From contig OU452236.1 of assembly GCA_911728455.2 (NCBI GenBank), positions 11,461,195 through 11,525,194 on the forward strand: DNA of 64,000 nt, given 5' to 3'. Positions 1-10,900 of the stretch are shown piece after piece. The notes beneath the pieces are model-generated. The model saw only the letters and a list, made by a program, of their open reading frames with translations. It made no database searches and was not told the origin of the DNA. The DNA is from Marthasterias glacialis (lineage: Eukaryota; Echinodermata; Asteroidea; Forcipulatida; Asteriidae). Positions within the stretch are counted from its first letter, which is position 1, and every line of letters starts with the position of its first letter. A program made the translations under genes and the position numbers.

Positions 1-194
1 GCATTCCAAAGTCTCCCATTTTGTTTGCTAAACATACCCCTGACAAATGTCCTCTTATAAAGAAACATTTCTTCTTGAGACGCTAGGTTTTATTGAAACT
101 CAAGCATTGGAAAAGTCTCATTTAGATTAAGACAGCTTGACAACAGGGTTTTATTTCACAAACACTCAGATTCATTTTTTAAGATGACTTGTTG

Positions 195-430
195 ATATTA
201 CCATAGTGATTTGTATTGTGACGTCACACTTTGCATAGCATATAAGACTGATACACATCTTAAGATCGATCTTATCTCTTTTTGAAATCAAGCCCAGCGG
301 TCGATTTCACCAAACTCTTCCTAACTTAGGACTCTAAGATGCATAGTGATTTGTATTGTAACCTCACACTCTCCTTACATTTACTGATCTTAAGATTGGT
401 CTTAATCAACTTGGTGAAATCAACTGCTGA
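195..430. repeat. Tandemly arranged pair of short palindromic repeats
   Basis: The string ATAGTGATTTGTATTGT occurs at about 203 and again at about 342. Each is followed by a CTTAAGATnnnTCTTA palindrome (about 260 and 390) and by a GAAATC-type box. The layout resembles the foldback at 30660-30783, so both probably come from one MITE-like family. Confidence 0.5.
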
Positions 431-871
431 TGAATGAGATGTGTGAAAAACCTCAGGATCATGGTTCTGTAATGGTATCTAGATTGATCCTTACTCAGTA
501 GACCTTATTTACATGATGTCACTGTAGTAGGTTACCCTCAAGTAGAGGTCAAAATTAAATTCAGTTAATTTGACACAATAGCTTTCAGTTTTCGGAAACG
601 ATTACAAAGTTGTCGCTCGAATCTGTTGAATATTTACAACAAATATGAACCTCATGTACTTTTTTTATGGAGAGTTGATCACCGAAATGGTAATGTTGAA
701 AGCATGTGTGTGATCTGTGACAAAGTTGCACAATGTCTCTAGGTTCACACATCAATTGTTTCTTCAGCCTTTTACCTCTAAGATGGTGGTGGGATGATGT
801 CAATGGATAGGGACTGTATGTATTCGTAGGTATTCTGAAAAAGACTCAGTGTTTTTCTTTCATCAGGCTGT

Positions 872-968
872 GTCGGAATTGGCGGCTATAGCTACAATGT
901 ACAGCATACACTGAAGTATAGCACAACCATAACAACAGCCGTCGCTGTAGCCAGAGCCGCCAATTCGG
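872..968. repeat. Foldback element with CGAATTGGCGGCT arms
   Basis: The left arm at 872-896 and the right arm at 946-968 are near-perfect reverse complements built on GAATTGGCGGCT, separated by about 50 bp. It looks like a small non-autonomous DNA transposon remnant. There is no coding content. Confidence 0.6.
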
Positions 969-2379
969 CTACGGCTTTAGAATAAATGTAACCAAACTGA
1001 AGCTTGAAGGGCTTAGTAATCTGGTTCCCTATTTGATATAATGAGAATTGTATTCATTATTCCTCTCACAAACAGGGAACATGACCAATATTGTGATAGC
1101 AGGCTAGGATTAGTGTCTATAGAACTACGTTATTTACTGCGTATGTAATGTCTGAGGAATTATATAAGTCAGCAAATGTAGAGTATGTAGAGGGACAAGT
1201 CATATTTCTTACTTTTTTCTTATTTCATTTGCAGTTTTTACAGGGTGACTTGGTCTTCATCATTGTTTATGGTATTGACTAAATTGATATATGACATTGT
1301 ATATAGTATTTATTAACGTATTTGTTTATATGCACACAGTACTACTTTGTTGAAATTAATTATATTTAATATAAAGGGTTATATTGCTGTCAATGTTATT
1401 ATAAGATATATCGAATATATATATATACATATATATATATTTAATATTTTGTTATACATTTAAGGGCCTGAGTATATAAATAGTCAAATTATATAGATTA
1501 CAGTTTTGAATTTATTGAGATCCTATGTTTAATTAACATTTAAGTTAAAAACATTTTTTAAGAGGTCCCGCAGAGTTTGTTTGTCTTGAGGGGTATTTGA
1601 TCAATATGTATAATTCATTACAAAAACATTTCTCAGAGGTGTTTGTGGGGGAACAGTTGAAATAACATGCTGAAAAAATGCTGAAATTATTTCCGCTAAA
1701 TTTACTTTACAACAAAAACAAAAACTTCCCAATCATCTAGATTATAAATATTCCCATAGACCCCTGACTAATTCATTTTGTATAGGGCTATTACCTGAAC
1801 ATTCAATGCATTCACCATTATGGAATATGACATACGATTTTGGCTCAAAAAACGTCTTGAGAATATTTTTATTTCAAATATTTTTGTATTTTTCTTATAA
1901 AGACATTGAGTACTGGTATTGTTATAACTTGGGCTATTTTGGTTGTTAATGGCTCTTGCAAAGCTCGCTTTTTTTCTTAACTTCTTGCTAAATGCTTTCA
2001 AAAGTATAATCTGATTGGCATCAAAATGGCAGCTTAGTCTCTCAGTCAAGCTTGAAACTCCTCAATAGTTTTGATGCTATTTACATTTTGTCATAATAAG
2101 TCAAAATTACTTATGCATCGCAAGCCTGGAAAAGAGCCTAAGGTGTGGTTTTCAAATGCTCATAGTATGAAGTGATCCATTACAGTCTTTCACTATATTT
2201 TAATGAATTTATAAATAAGGAACAATTTACTCAAAACCTCTAGCCTTTGATGTATAAGAAGAGAAAGGAAGATTTAAAAAGGAACAATGAAGGAATTGCA
2301 ATGTATTTAAAATAAGTGGTTTTATGTCCTCCAGTTTGAAAATAAAACCCCACACAAAATTATTTTGCAAACATTTTGT

Positions 2380-2462
2380 TAATGGCCTGACATTTCGACC
2401 CTAGCAGAGTCTTTCTCCAAGGCTTAAAGACTCTCCTGGGGTCGAAATGTGAGACCATTACC
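2380..2462. repeat. Palindromic TAATGGCCTGACATTTCGACC element
   Basis: The left arm carries TTTCGACCCTAGCAGAGTC and the right arm the complementary GACTCTCCTGGGGTCGAAA, with a short loop. The same box recurs singly at about 10585 and 14465 and in foldback form at 18033-18152. It is a dispersed family. Confidence 0.65.
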
Positions 2463-3247
2463 ATTTATACCCGAGGTAAACAGCTAATTCTATTTTTTTA
2501 CAAATTTATTTTAAAAGACAATTTAATCATCAAGGGAAGGGGTCCAGTGGGTGTGGATATCCCCCTCCCTACCCACCTTTGAGGAGAAAAACAAAAACAA
2601 AAAGTAGTTGAACAAGAGTTTCCGCAAAGTATTGTTTCTAAGTTGTTTTGTAGGGTTAGGATTTAGTAGGCCCTATTATTCTCAATATGAGTTTTTATAT
2701 ATTTTTTATTTTTTTCGAAAGTCAAACTATGCCTTTATTGTTGGACAACATTCTGGATGTGTCAGTTTGTTCACAGAATAGCAAATGCTGCGTATTTTCT
2801 TGAGGTATATTCATTGTGTCTAACTTACTAATTGTTCAGATTTGTCTCAGATACTCAATCCATTTGGTTATTTTGGGAAGTTGGTTTTATGGTGTTGTAT
2901 TCGGAATAATATAATCCTGTATTCAAGATGTACACTATGGATTGAACTTCTGCCATTTTATTATATACCAGTGTGGTCAATGTTTATTAAGTGTTAAATA
3001 AAGGCATTCTTTGCTATTAAACTATTTTTTGGTCTCATTCTCTGTGTTGAATTGAGTTTGTAAAACTTCTACCCAGATTTATATTTGGAAAGGGTGTTGC
3101 AAAAAGTCCACTGCATGCTGCAGTAATACATTGGTCCTTCGAACATTTGTTTTTAAAGCACATGGACAACATTGGTTATTGTCAACGACCAGTATCCGCG
3201 ATTTATGTGAACCAACAAGTACATGAAATAAAAAAAACCTGAAAGTT

Positions 3248-3641
3248 TAAAGGCATTGCATACGTTTGGTAATGACTCTGAAAATTTTTGGCAATAAAAA
3301 CTTACTTGGTAAGAAGTACAGCAGCTTTGGATAGTATAATGCATTTTGAGAAACGTTTCACTTCGAAGTACTGCAGTTATGGAGAAATATATCACTTTTT
3401 ATCACCCAAAAATTTGAATCTGAGAAGCGTTATGGCCGTAACGCTTCTCAGAATGTGTATTCCAATGACGGATACTTCTTCTGCGTGAACACAACCGCTC
3501 CAGATTTTTGGTGATATCTCAAAAACGCTGCCACCTTTTGAAATGAAATTTACACAGGTTAGTTTTATGGTATATATCTACAATTATATAGCATTAAGGC
3601 AAACGTACGGTTCAAAAAACCAAAGGTATACTTTGCCTTTA
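3248..3641. mobile_element. MITE-like element with about 20-25 bp terminal inverted repeats
   Basis: The ends read TAAAGGCATTGCATACGTTTG on the left and, in reverse complement, TAAAGGCAAAGTATACCTTTG on the right. The centre holds a strong hairpin (3419-3452; 14 bp arms with GAGAAGCGTTA). No open frame is long enough for a transposase, so I call it non-autonomous. Confidence 0.6.
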
Positions 3642-4079
3642 AGTTCAGTCGGTCCTCGGAGTCACAAGAAATAAGTGAAAACAAAATTTGTATATTTTTA
3701 CTGTTTTCAAGCATCAAGTTTTGGACTCGTGAGATCAAAATAAATTGTTTCACACATTTTTCAAAAATCATTTCAAACTAGAGTATCTTGAGGGAATTTT
3801 TCCACCTTAAACCCTCTTTGTACCCTGTAAGCTTGTGCAAATTTGTGAACATTAAATTTTTCAGGCCAACCAATGTTATGCATGCCCTTTAAAGAATAAA
3901 ATGAAACAAAACGAGTAGGGATCAATAACCTCTGACGAAGGGAGATCAATATCTTCCTAAACACACACAAATGGAACGGGAATGAATATAAACTGCTAGT
4001 AGAACACGTAATAATATCCCCCCCCCCCCCCTTGCAGTTTATCCACCGTCTTTAGGACAAACTTTTCGGGAAATTCGAC

Positions 4080-4278
4080 GAAAGAGGGCGGGCTTCAAGA
4101 TTTTGGCTGACTTTGATCCATGGTCTTCATCCAAACCACCTTCTCATTATAATGAACATGATTTTAAAAATAAGGAAATGGTATCCGACTACACACTTTC
4201 TCACGCCGGCTGTGCGCGCTGGGTTGATATTTCCTTGAAAACTGTGTCGATTTAGGTGTATTTTTCAAAGTCAGGAAG
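4080..4278 (+). promoter_or_regulatory. Possible promoter and non-coding first exon of the CIZ1-like gene
   Basis: A GC-richer patch contains a GGGCGGG Sp1-type box at about 4086. It ends in a good splice donor (GGAAG|GTGAGT) after position 4278. The first coding exon of the CIZ1-like gene opens with an acceptor at 7785, so an upstream non-coding exon must exist; this is the best candidate I see. Transcript data would settle it. Confidence 0.3.
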
Positions 4279-4668
4279 GTGAGTTTGTTTGTTATTCCTT
4301 CATTTGTAAACACTTTGAAATACAAAGAGCCCATTTTTGAAACCAGTTGGTGTAAAGCGGTGTAATTCCTTGTAAATGTTTAAGGTAAAACGTGATTTAA
4401 AAGTCACGCACGCGTGACGCTGTGACGCCTGTCTGGGGCTACGTGTGTGCGTGTGAATTGATACTTGAGATAGCGTACACATATTGGTCAACTCCACGGC
4501 TCCAACTCCACCGTACACATGAAAACTGTTAAGACACAAGTGACGATGAAAGTGAAATTGTGAAGGGATGTAGCCCCATAAATAGTGCCAATAAATACGC
4601 GGAACTAGCTGCCTCCGCTCCTTTAGTCTTTAGTCCTTGGCCCTTCAGACAGCCCTCTGCCCCTAGCC

Positions 4669-5543
4669 TAGACCCAGTAACTGGGGCGCTGTACTCCTTT
4701 TTTGAGATTTTTGACATTATCTGTCGTACTAGCGCCCCAGTCCGTGGTATATTTGGAAAGTGCTCCGAAGCGGTTTTTTTCTGAATCAGTTACAAAATTG
4801 TCAAAATTGCGGCAAAAACTTGACAGAATTGCTTGAAAATCGCCTACTGGCTTCTTCAAGTATTTACGGTGAAATAAAATGCAGTTAATTGTACTCATGA
4901 TCATTTTTGGTCCTCCAAATCGATGATTTTTAGCCCACTATCACGCACACATCAAATTTGCCGTTAGAATCGCCATTTTGAATGTGATACTCAACGACTG
5001 TTTCCTTATGTGTATAAACGCTGCGAGGATTGCATGTTCGCTGAGGCCCTGACTTTCATATTGTTTTCCGCGCAGTCAACGCAGGATACCAGCCTGTGTG
5101 TGGCGCCAATGTTCACTGATGCCCTGACATTCATATTGATTTGCGCAGTCAATTGCAGGATACCAGCTGTGTACCTTCACAGGTCCTTGCAGCGTTTATA
5201 CACATAAGGAAACGGTCGTTGAGTATCACATTCAAAATGGCGATTCTAACGGCAAATTTGATATGTGCGTGATAGTGGGCTAAAAATCATCGATTTGGAG
5301 GACCAAAAATGATTGGAGTACAATTAACTGCATTTTATTTCACCGTAAATACTTGGAGAAGCCAATAGGCGATTTTCAAGCAATTCTGTCAAGTCTTTGT
5401 CGCAATTTTGACAATTTTGTAACTGATTCAGAAAAAAACCGCTTCGGAGCACTTTCCAAATATACCACGGACTGGGGCGCTAGTACGACAGATAATGTCA
5501 AAAATCTCAAAAAAGGAGTACAGCGCCCCAGTTACTGGGTCTA
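4669..5543. mobile_element. Large foldback element, about 360 bp arms
   Basis: The left arm (4669-5029) and right arm (5182-5543) are near-identical reverse complements over their whole length, with outer ends TAGACCCAGTAACTGGGG. The 152 bp spacer contains two diverged copies of a roughly 70 bp unit (each with CAGGATACCAGC). There is no transposase. Transcription through it would give a very long hairpin. Confidence 0.8.
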
Positions 5544-5765
5544 CCCCTAGCCCTACTCCTAGAACTAGATTCGTTCCACTATCGTCTCCACGAACCTCAT
5601 AGAGTGACATGTACAAAATCCTATTTGAAACTTTCTGCCCTTCATGTTTACATGGCTATAGTTCTTTTTTGAAATCAGATCTCGCCAAAATTAGGCTCTA
5701 TGTGTTCTGTCAACTCTCATCGAGCGTTGCACTGGTCCAGAAAATCCACTCCGCAAACTAAAAGT

Positions 5766-5993
5766 TGTTAAAAAATGATAAATTCTCACCGTAATTCAGA
5801 TCCCATTCAAACAGTATTGCAACAAATATGGCGAACGGAGTTGCAAAATAACTGGTATGCTAGCTGGTATGCGGTGCGCTGGTCCTATGGGCTGGTTACG
5901 CGTACCAGTTAATTCTGCAACTCCACCGCCATATTTGTTGCAATACTGTTTGAATGGGATCTGAACAGCGGTGAGAATTTATCACTTTTTAAC
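5766..5993. mobile_element. Foldback element with 95 bp arms
   Basis: Arms at 5766-5860 and 5899-5993 are near-perfect reverse complements (outer box GTGAGAATTTATCA) around a 38 bp loop. It abuts, and may have inserted into, the left part of the next foldback. Confidence 0.75.
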
Positions 5994-6535
5994 TAGACCC
6001 AGATAAAATGTTGATGGGCTATTTGCTACGAATTTCAGCATAATATTGCCCAAAATGACAAGGACATGACAAAATAGGTGGAAAATCGCCTACTGGCTTC
6101 TCAAGATATCAAAGATGATTTGGGCCTAATTGGCATTTAATCGTACTCACAATCATTTTCTGTCCCCCAAATTTATGCTTTTTTGGGGGACTAAAAAACC
6201 TTGCAGTCTGTCATTGTTTAAGCACAACTTTTACACTTGCGTGTTTTACTTAAGTCAACAACACAGGATACCAGCAGTGCTAAGAAACAAACTAAAAGAT
6301 GTTTACATTGCTCATGATTGGTTCTTAGGACAGCTAAATCATCTTTGATATTTTGAGAAGCCAGTAGGCATTTTCCAGCTATTTTGTCATGTCCTTGTTG
6401 TCATTTTGGGCAATTTTGTGTGGAAAATCGCAGCAAATAGCCCATCAACATTTCATCTCCAAGGTTTCCTTGGGGCGCTAGTACAACCGATAATGTCAAA
6501 ATCTCAAAAATGTTCAGCGCCCCAGTTACTGCAAC
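5994..6535. mobile_element. Diverged relative of the 4669-5543 foldback
   Basis: It starts with TAGACCCAG and ends with CAGCGCCCCAGTTACTG, the same termini as the large foldback to its left. Inner arms at about 6003-6128 and 6336-6475 are complementary (GATGGGCTATTTGCT, AATCGCCTACTGGCTTCT). The left outer arm is missing about 60 bp relative to its sister. Confidence 0.6.
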
Positions 6536-7101
6536 ATGACATGCAAGCATCAGAGTGGGATAACGGAAAACAATTGGCAACTTGTCTACATAAAACACAA
6601 GTCTAAGTGGATGCTTTATCAGAGCAAGAAAATAAGTAAAAATAATATAAAGTCACAAACGTATTACTATTAGGCCTTAGTCCTGGTAGGACGTCAGTGT
6701 CCACTGTACTGCGACTGACTTCCTTGATATAAAGGGGTCGCTACATAGCGAGCAAATTTATAACAAAATTATTTCATTGTTTTTACCTGATTAAATTAAC
6801 TGAAACTTTGTTCATGTGTCCCATACTTGCCGACAGGCGGGTTCATTAATCTTGAAAATGTTTTGAGCACACATTATTAACGAAAATATAATGAAAATTA
6901 GACCCAAATCAGAAATCGGCAAAAACTTAAGTTGCACTCTGGTTGAAACAAATAACACGCACACGCGAAATATGTTACCTAGCAACAACTAAAGAGGGCG
7001 CTGTCTAGTTACTACCTACTCTTGTAATTTTGTTGGCAGTGTAGAGAAGCTTATACGCAGGACATCAGTGGCAGTGCAATGAAGACAGAACAGGGCTATA
7101 T

Positions 7102-7146
7102 TAGGCCTATGTTTTTATGTGACTCACATATAAAAACATAGGCCTA
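7102..7146. repeat. Perfect 16 bp hairpin
   Basis: TAGGCCTATGTTTTTA at 7102-7117 is exactly complementary to 7131-7146 across a 13 nt loop. It lies in the inferred first intron of the CIZ1-like gene. Confidence 0.7.
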
Positions 7147-7631
7147 CATGTAACAGTAATACGTTTGAATGTCCCACTTTCCATTTACCCATGATTTAAT
7201 CAACATGTTTTCAAATTGAATTGCCCCTCACAAGTTGAGTGTTGACGAAAATCATGGTTTTTTTTAATGATTAAAACTTTTTCCTATGCATATGCATAAA
7301 AGTTAAGACGTGTTTCCAGATATACACTTGGGCAATAAACTTTGCATTTGACGGTATTTTAAATTGTTGTCTTGAGTTGTCGTGGAGTTGTCTTGAGTTG
7401 TTGTTAAACTGTCGAGTTGACACTAAATAGTGCAACCGCAAATTTTAGTACAAGCGTAAAATTACAGCTGATATCTTTGTTTTATTTTGTTGGTTTTTTA
7501 AAGTTAATGTAGGCCCCCAAATGTATTTGTGTTTTAGAGACGGGATGGGATATGACTCTCTTACTTTACATATTATTACAAGAAAGGAATTTTCACAAAG
7601 GTGCTGCCTTTTTTTTTTACCAGAGGATATG

Positions 7632-7720
7632 TGCAGTGCTTTAACACACATCGGTGTATGGGCAAACACACAAGTAATATTCTTTATCCCGATGCAAAAA
7701 TTAACATCTATTGTAAGGAT
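7632..7720 (+). repeat. SINE body fragment (copy 1)
   Basis: It contains CACACATCGGTGTATGGG and GATGCAAAAATTAACATCTA, shared with 15065-15170 and in part with the tRNA-headed element at 15222-15390. It has lost its head. Confidence 0.55.
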
Positions 7721-7808
7721 TTGTGTAGTTTGTTTTTCCCAATAATGTTTCAGTCACTAAACAAGTATTTTATTTTTACTTTTAGTGTCTTTTCTGTGGC
7801 TAAGCAAT

Positions 7809-7951
7809 ATGTACTGGCAGCAGCAGCAACAGCAACAGCAGCAAGGCAGGTTTGGAAGGTCTAGTAATAACATGCAGCAGTCTCCCTCTGGATGGGGGTC
7901 ACACGCTAACAGCAACCTTCCAAGTCTCTTGGATATGAGCGGCAATCTCAG
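7809..7951 (+). CDS. CIZ1: CIZ1-like coding exon 1 (start, poly-Q)
   Basis: The exon follows an acceptor (TTACTTTTAG) at 7785, with 23 nt of 5' UTR. ATG at 7809 opens MYW followed by nine Q and leads into LPSLLDMSGNL. The donor GTAAGA follows 7951 and the exon ends in phase 2. No in-frame ATG precedes it within the exon. Confidence 0.8.
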
Positions 7952-10900
7952 GTAAGAAGATGTCTTCCTTATTCTTACTCCCTAGGCCCACTTGCCCACA
8001 GGTGACCTTGATCCTCCACTATCCTCCTCCACTCTTATGTCACTCCGTATGTTTGGATAAGATTGGTATGCCTGGCCCAGTAATAAGCATTTATTTTGGC
8101 CTACAGTCTTCAATCCTTCACAAAAAGACAACTTCCTGAAGAGGATTTGGGAGCACCTGTGTTTGGTTTATCTGTCATCAGATCTATACTTACTTCAGTA
8201 GGATTTGAAACTTTGCATGGTGGAAATACAATCTAGTAGGGTTGCAGTAACACTGTGGTGATAATCTCTCTATAAGTTGTGTTGTTTCTCTGTTTTTCAG
8301 ATCCACCACAACTCAAAGAAAGGTTAATTCCATGGTGTTACCACAACCCCATGTAATTGTAGTTATTTTAGTTCTCTTCTTAAGCAATCTTGGTTAGCTT
8401 ACTAGAACATACTAATCACATTACATTCTTCTTATTCAGGAGATCTGAACCACTTCTAAGAACACCAGAATATGGCAACAGAGTCTCTAGTCGTAGCACT
8501 GGATTGCTGGAGAGTCCACCCATGGCTTATCAAAAAAGCCAACAAGACATGCTGGGACAGTTGGATTCTGGTATTGATGAGTTAGTCGCAGCCAAAGTAC
8601 GTCTACAGCAAGCCATGCTGGCAGCGAGCTCCGATGGATTCGATGCTACTCTACCATCACCAAGTAAGGGACACAGAAATTGATTTAGTTGATTCATACA
8701 GAGTATATTGCAGCATCAATTGATTTTGACCTGTGCTTGGTCACACTAAAAAAAACTCCCAAAATGCAGTCTGAATGCAAAGTACTTGATATGGCCACCA
8801 TATTGACAGTAACACTGGTAAAGCTGTGTACTCATTTAACCCTCCTACTGTCAGACCATTCAGTATCATCTACTGTGGGTTTGAATGATAAATAAACTAT
8901 GCCAGTCTGCAATATGATATCATGTGGCGATCGTATCTACACTGTACACACATGCACAGTTAGTTCTTTACAGAGTTTGTGCCACCATTCACGACTCGTG
9001 CCATTGAATGGTTTTTAATGATTGGTCAACTCACTGGAAGTTGTTACCAAGAGTAGGAGGGTTAACAATGATTGCAGTAAGATGTTACAATAAGTTGTTT
9101 GCCGAGGTATTTTATGCCAAACTTATTTTGAAGACCCTTTTCAGAGTAGATGGAAGGGTTAAATAAAGTAACAACAAACTAGATATGATTGATGTTAATG
9201 TTTTTAAATGCAGGTTTTCAGCAGCACAGCCATCTCCAGTCAACACCCAACAGACAACAGCAGAACCAATGGCAGCAGCAGTCATCGCCACAATATCAAG
9301 CTAATAGAAGATCTGGTGGACAGATGGGAAGGAGTACAGGAGGGGGAGGTGGAGGCGGAGGCGGAGCACGAGGAGGAAGTGATGGGCGGAGAAACGGGCC
9401 AGGAAGTGGTGGGAGGGATAACAGAGGTAGTGGAGTTTGTCAGAATAGAGGACAGAGTTCTGCCAAGAAGAGGAGAAATAGCTCTGAAGCATATGATCCA
9501 GCCAGACCAACCGAAGATGACCGTGGATGTAAGTGTAAACCTTATCTACTAAAGACTTTAGTATAGTTTTGGAGCTTTTCCCACTAGTGGTAATGTTTCC
9601 CAATGAGTTGACCAACCATTTGAAATAATTCAATGGTCAGACAGTAGGAGGGTTGACAGTGTACTGTGTAGGTACATTCACCACATGATATTATATTGCA
9701 GGCTGGCATAGTTTATCATTCAAAACCATTGTGGATGATATTTAATGGTCAGACAGTTGGAGGGTTTTAACAAAGTTGTAATGACACCATTGGTTATTGG
9801 AAACACTTCTGAAGTCACATTCTGTGATTTAAAACCATGGTGGATGATATGTAATGGTCAGACAGTTGGTGGGTTAATAGGCTGTAATGACACCATTGGT
9901 TATTGGAAACATTTCTGAAGTCACATTTTGTGATTCACACTCTTCCATTCCCTTACAAGGCAATGAAGTGGTAACCCTCCCCCATCCCCTTTGGAGTAAT
10001 CTTTAATAACTCTTGGTGTGCTTGATTTGAACAGTTACAAGTATCGGAAGACCAGTTGATGATCTTCAAGTCACTATCAAGCAACAGTCTAGAGGCAGAG
10101 CAGTTGTAGATGATTCTGGACCTGCAAGAAAGAAACCCATGCAGGGTCCAAGATCAGGATCGAAGGTAGGTTGGCTTGATTGATGTCATAATAATAAGAA
10201 GAAAACCCGGTATATCTATCCAATAAGTATCTCTGTCTTGAAGTCTTAACCCTAACTCCCCAGTATCTTTGGCAAGAGACACTCCCACCTCCTCCAATCT
10301 CCTCCACTATATAGTAACTCAACACCCAAATGTTTGGACTTGGATAAGATTGTTATGCCTTGCCCAGTGATAAGCAATTGATGTTTGGCCCTGCAGTACC
10401 ATATTCTACAAAGTTCATTTCATTTCATTTCAGTGTTTATTCATGAAACAAAATGTTCAAGGACTAAAAGCTATTTGGTTTACGATGATAGAAATTTGAA
10501 CAACATTAGCAATAAAAATTGTAGAGAAAAATGTATATATAAAGTGTTGACATTATTGTGTTCATATTAAAAAGCACAAAATGTGTTAATGGCCTCACGT
10601 TTCGACCCTAGCAGAGTTTTTCTCAAAGGCTAAATGACAACCCAACACACATATACAAGTATACTGGAGTAACAGAAGCAGTCAAGTGGAAAGAAGTGCA
10701 AAGAGAGAGGCAGAAAGCAGTCAGAAAATGCAAGGGATGAATAATGAAGAGGGAGACAAAGGGGGGGGGGGGGGGGGAAGAGTCTGGTTTAACCACAATA
10801 GGTTGGAAACACAAAAGACAAAATCAAAGGTGGAAAAAAAAATCTAGAAATTTAGAGTTTGTGAAAATCAAAGGTGGAAAAAAAAATCTAGAAATTTAAA

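Larger units (their letters stand above)
1..3030. other. No coding gene seen; possible 3' end of an upstream + strand gene
   Basis: I see no convincing exon here. All open frames are short, lack splice context and have no recognisable motifs. An AATAAA at 2997-3002 is followed by T/GT-rich sequence, which would fit the cleavage region of a long 3' UTR belonging to a + strand gene left of the window. Three small inverted-repeat elements lie inside and are listed separately. An AT dinucleotide tract lies at about 1410-1440. Confidence 0.4.
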
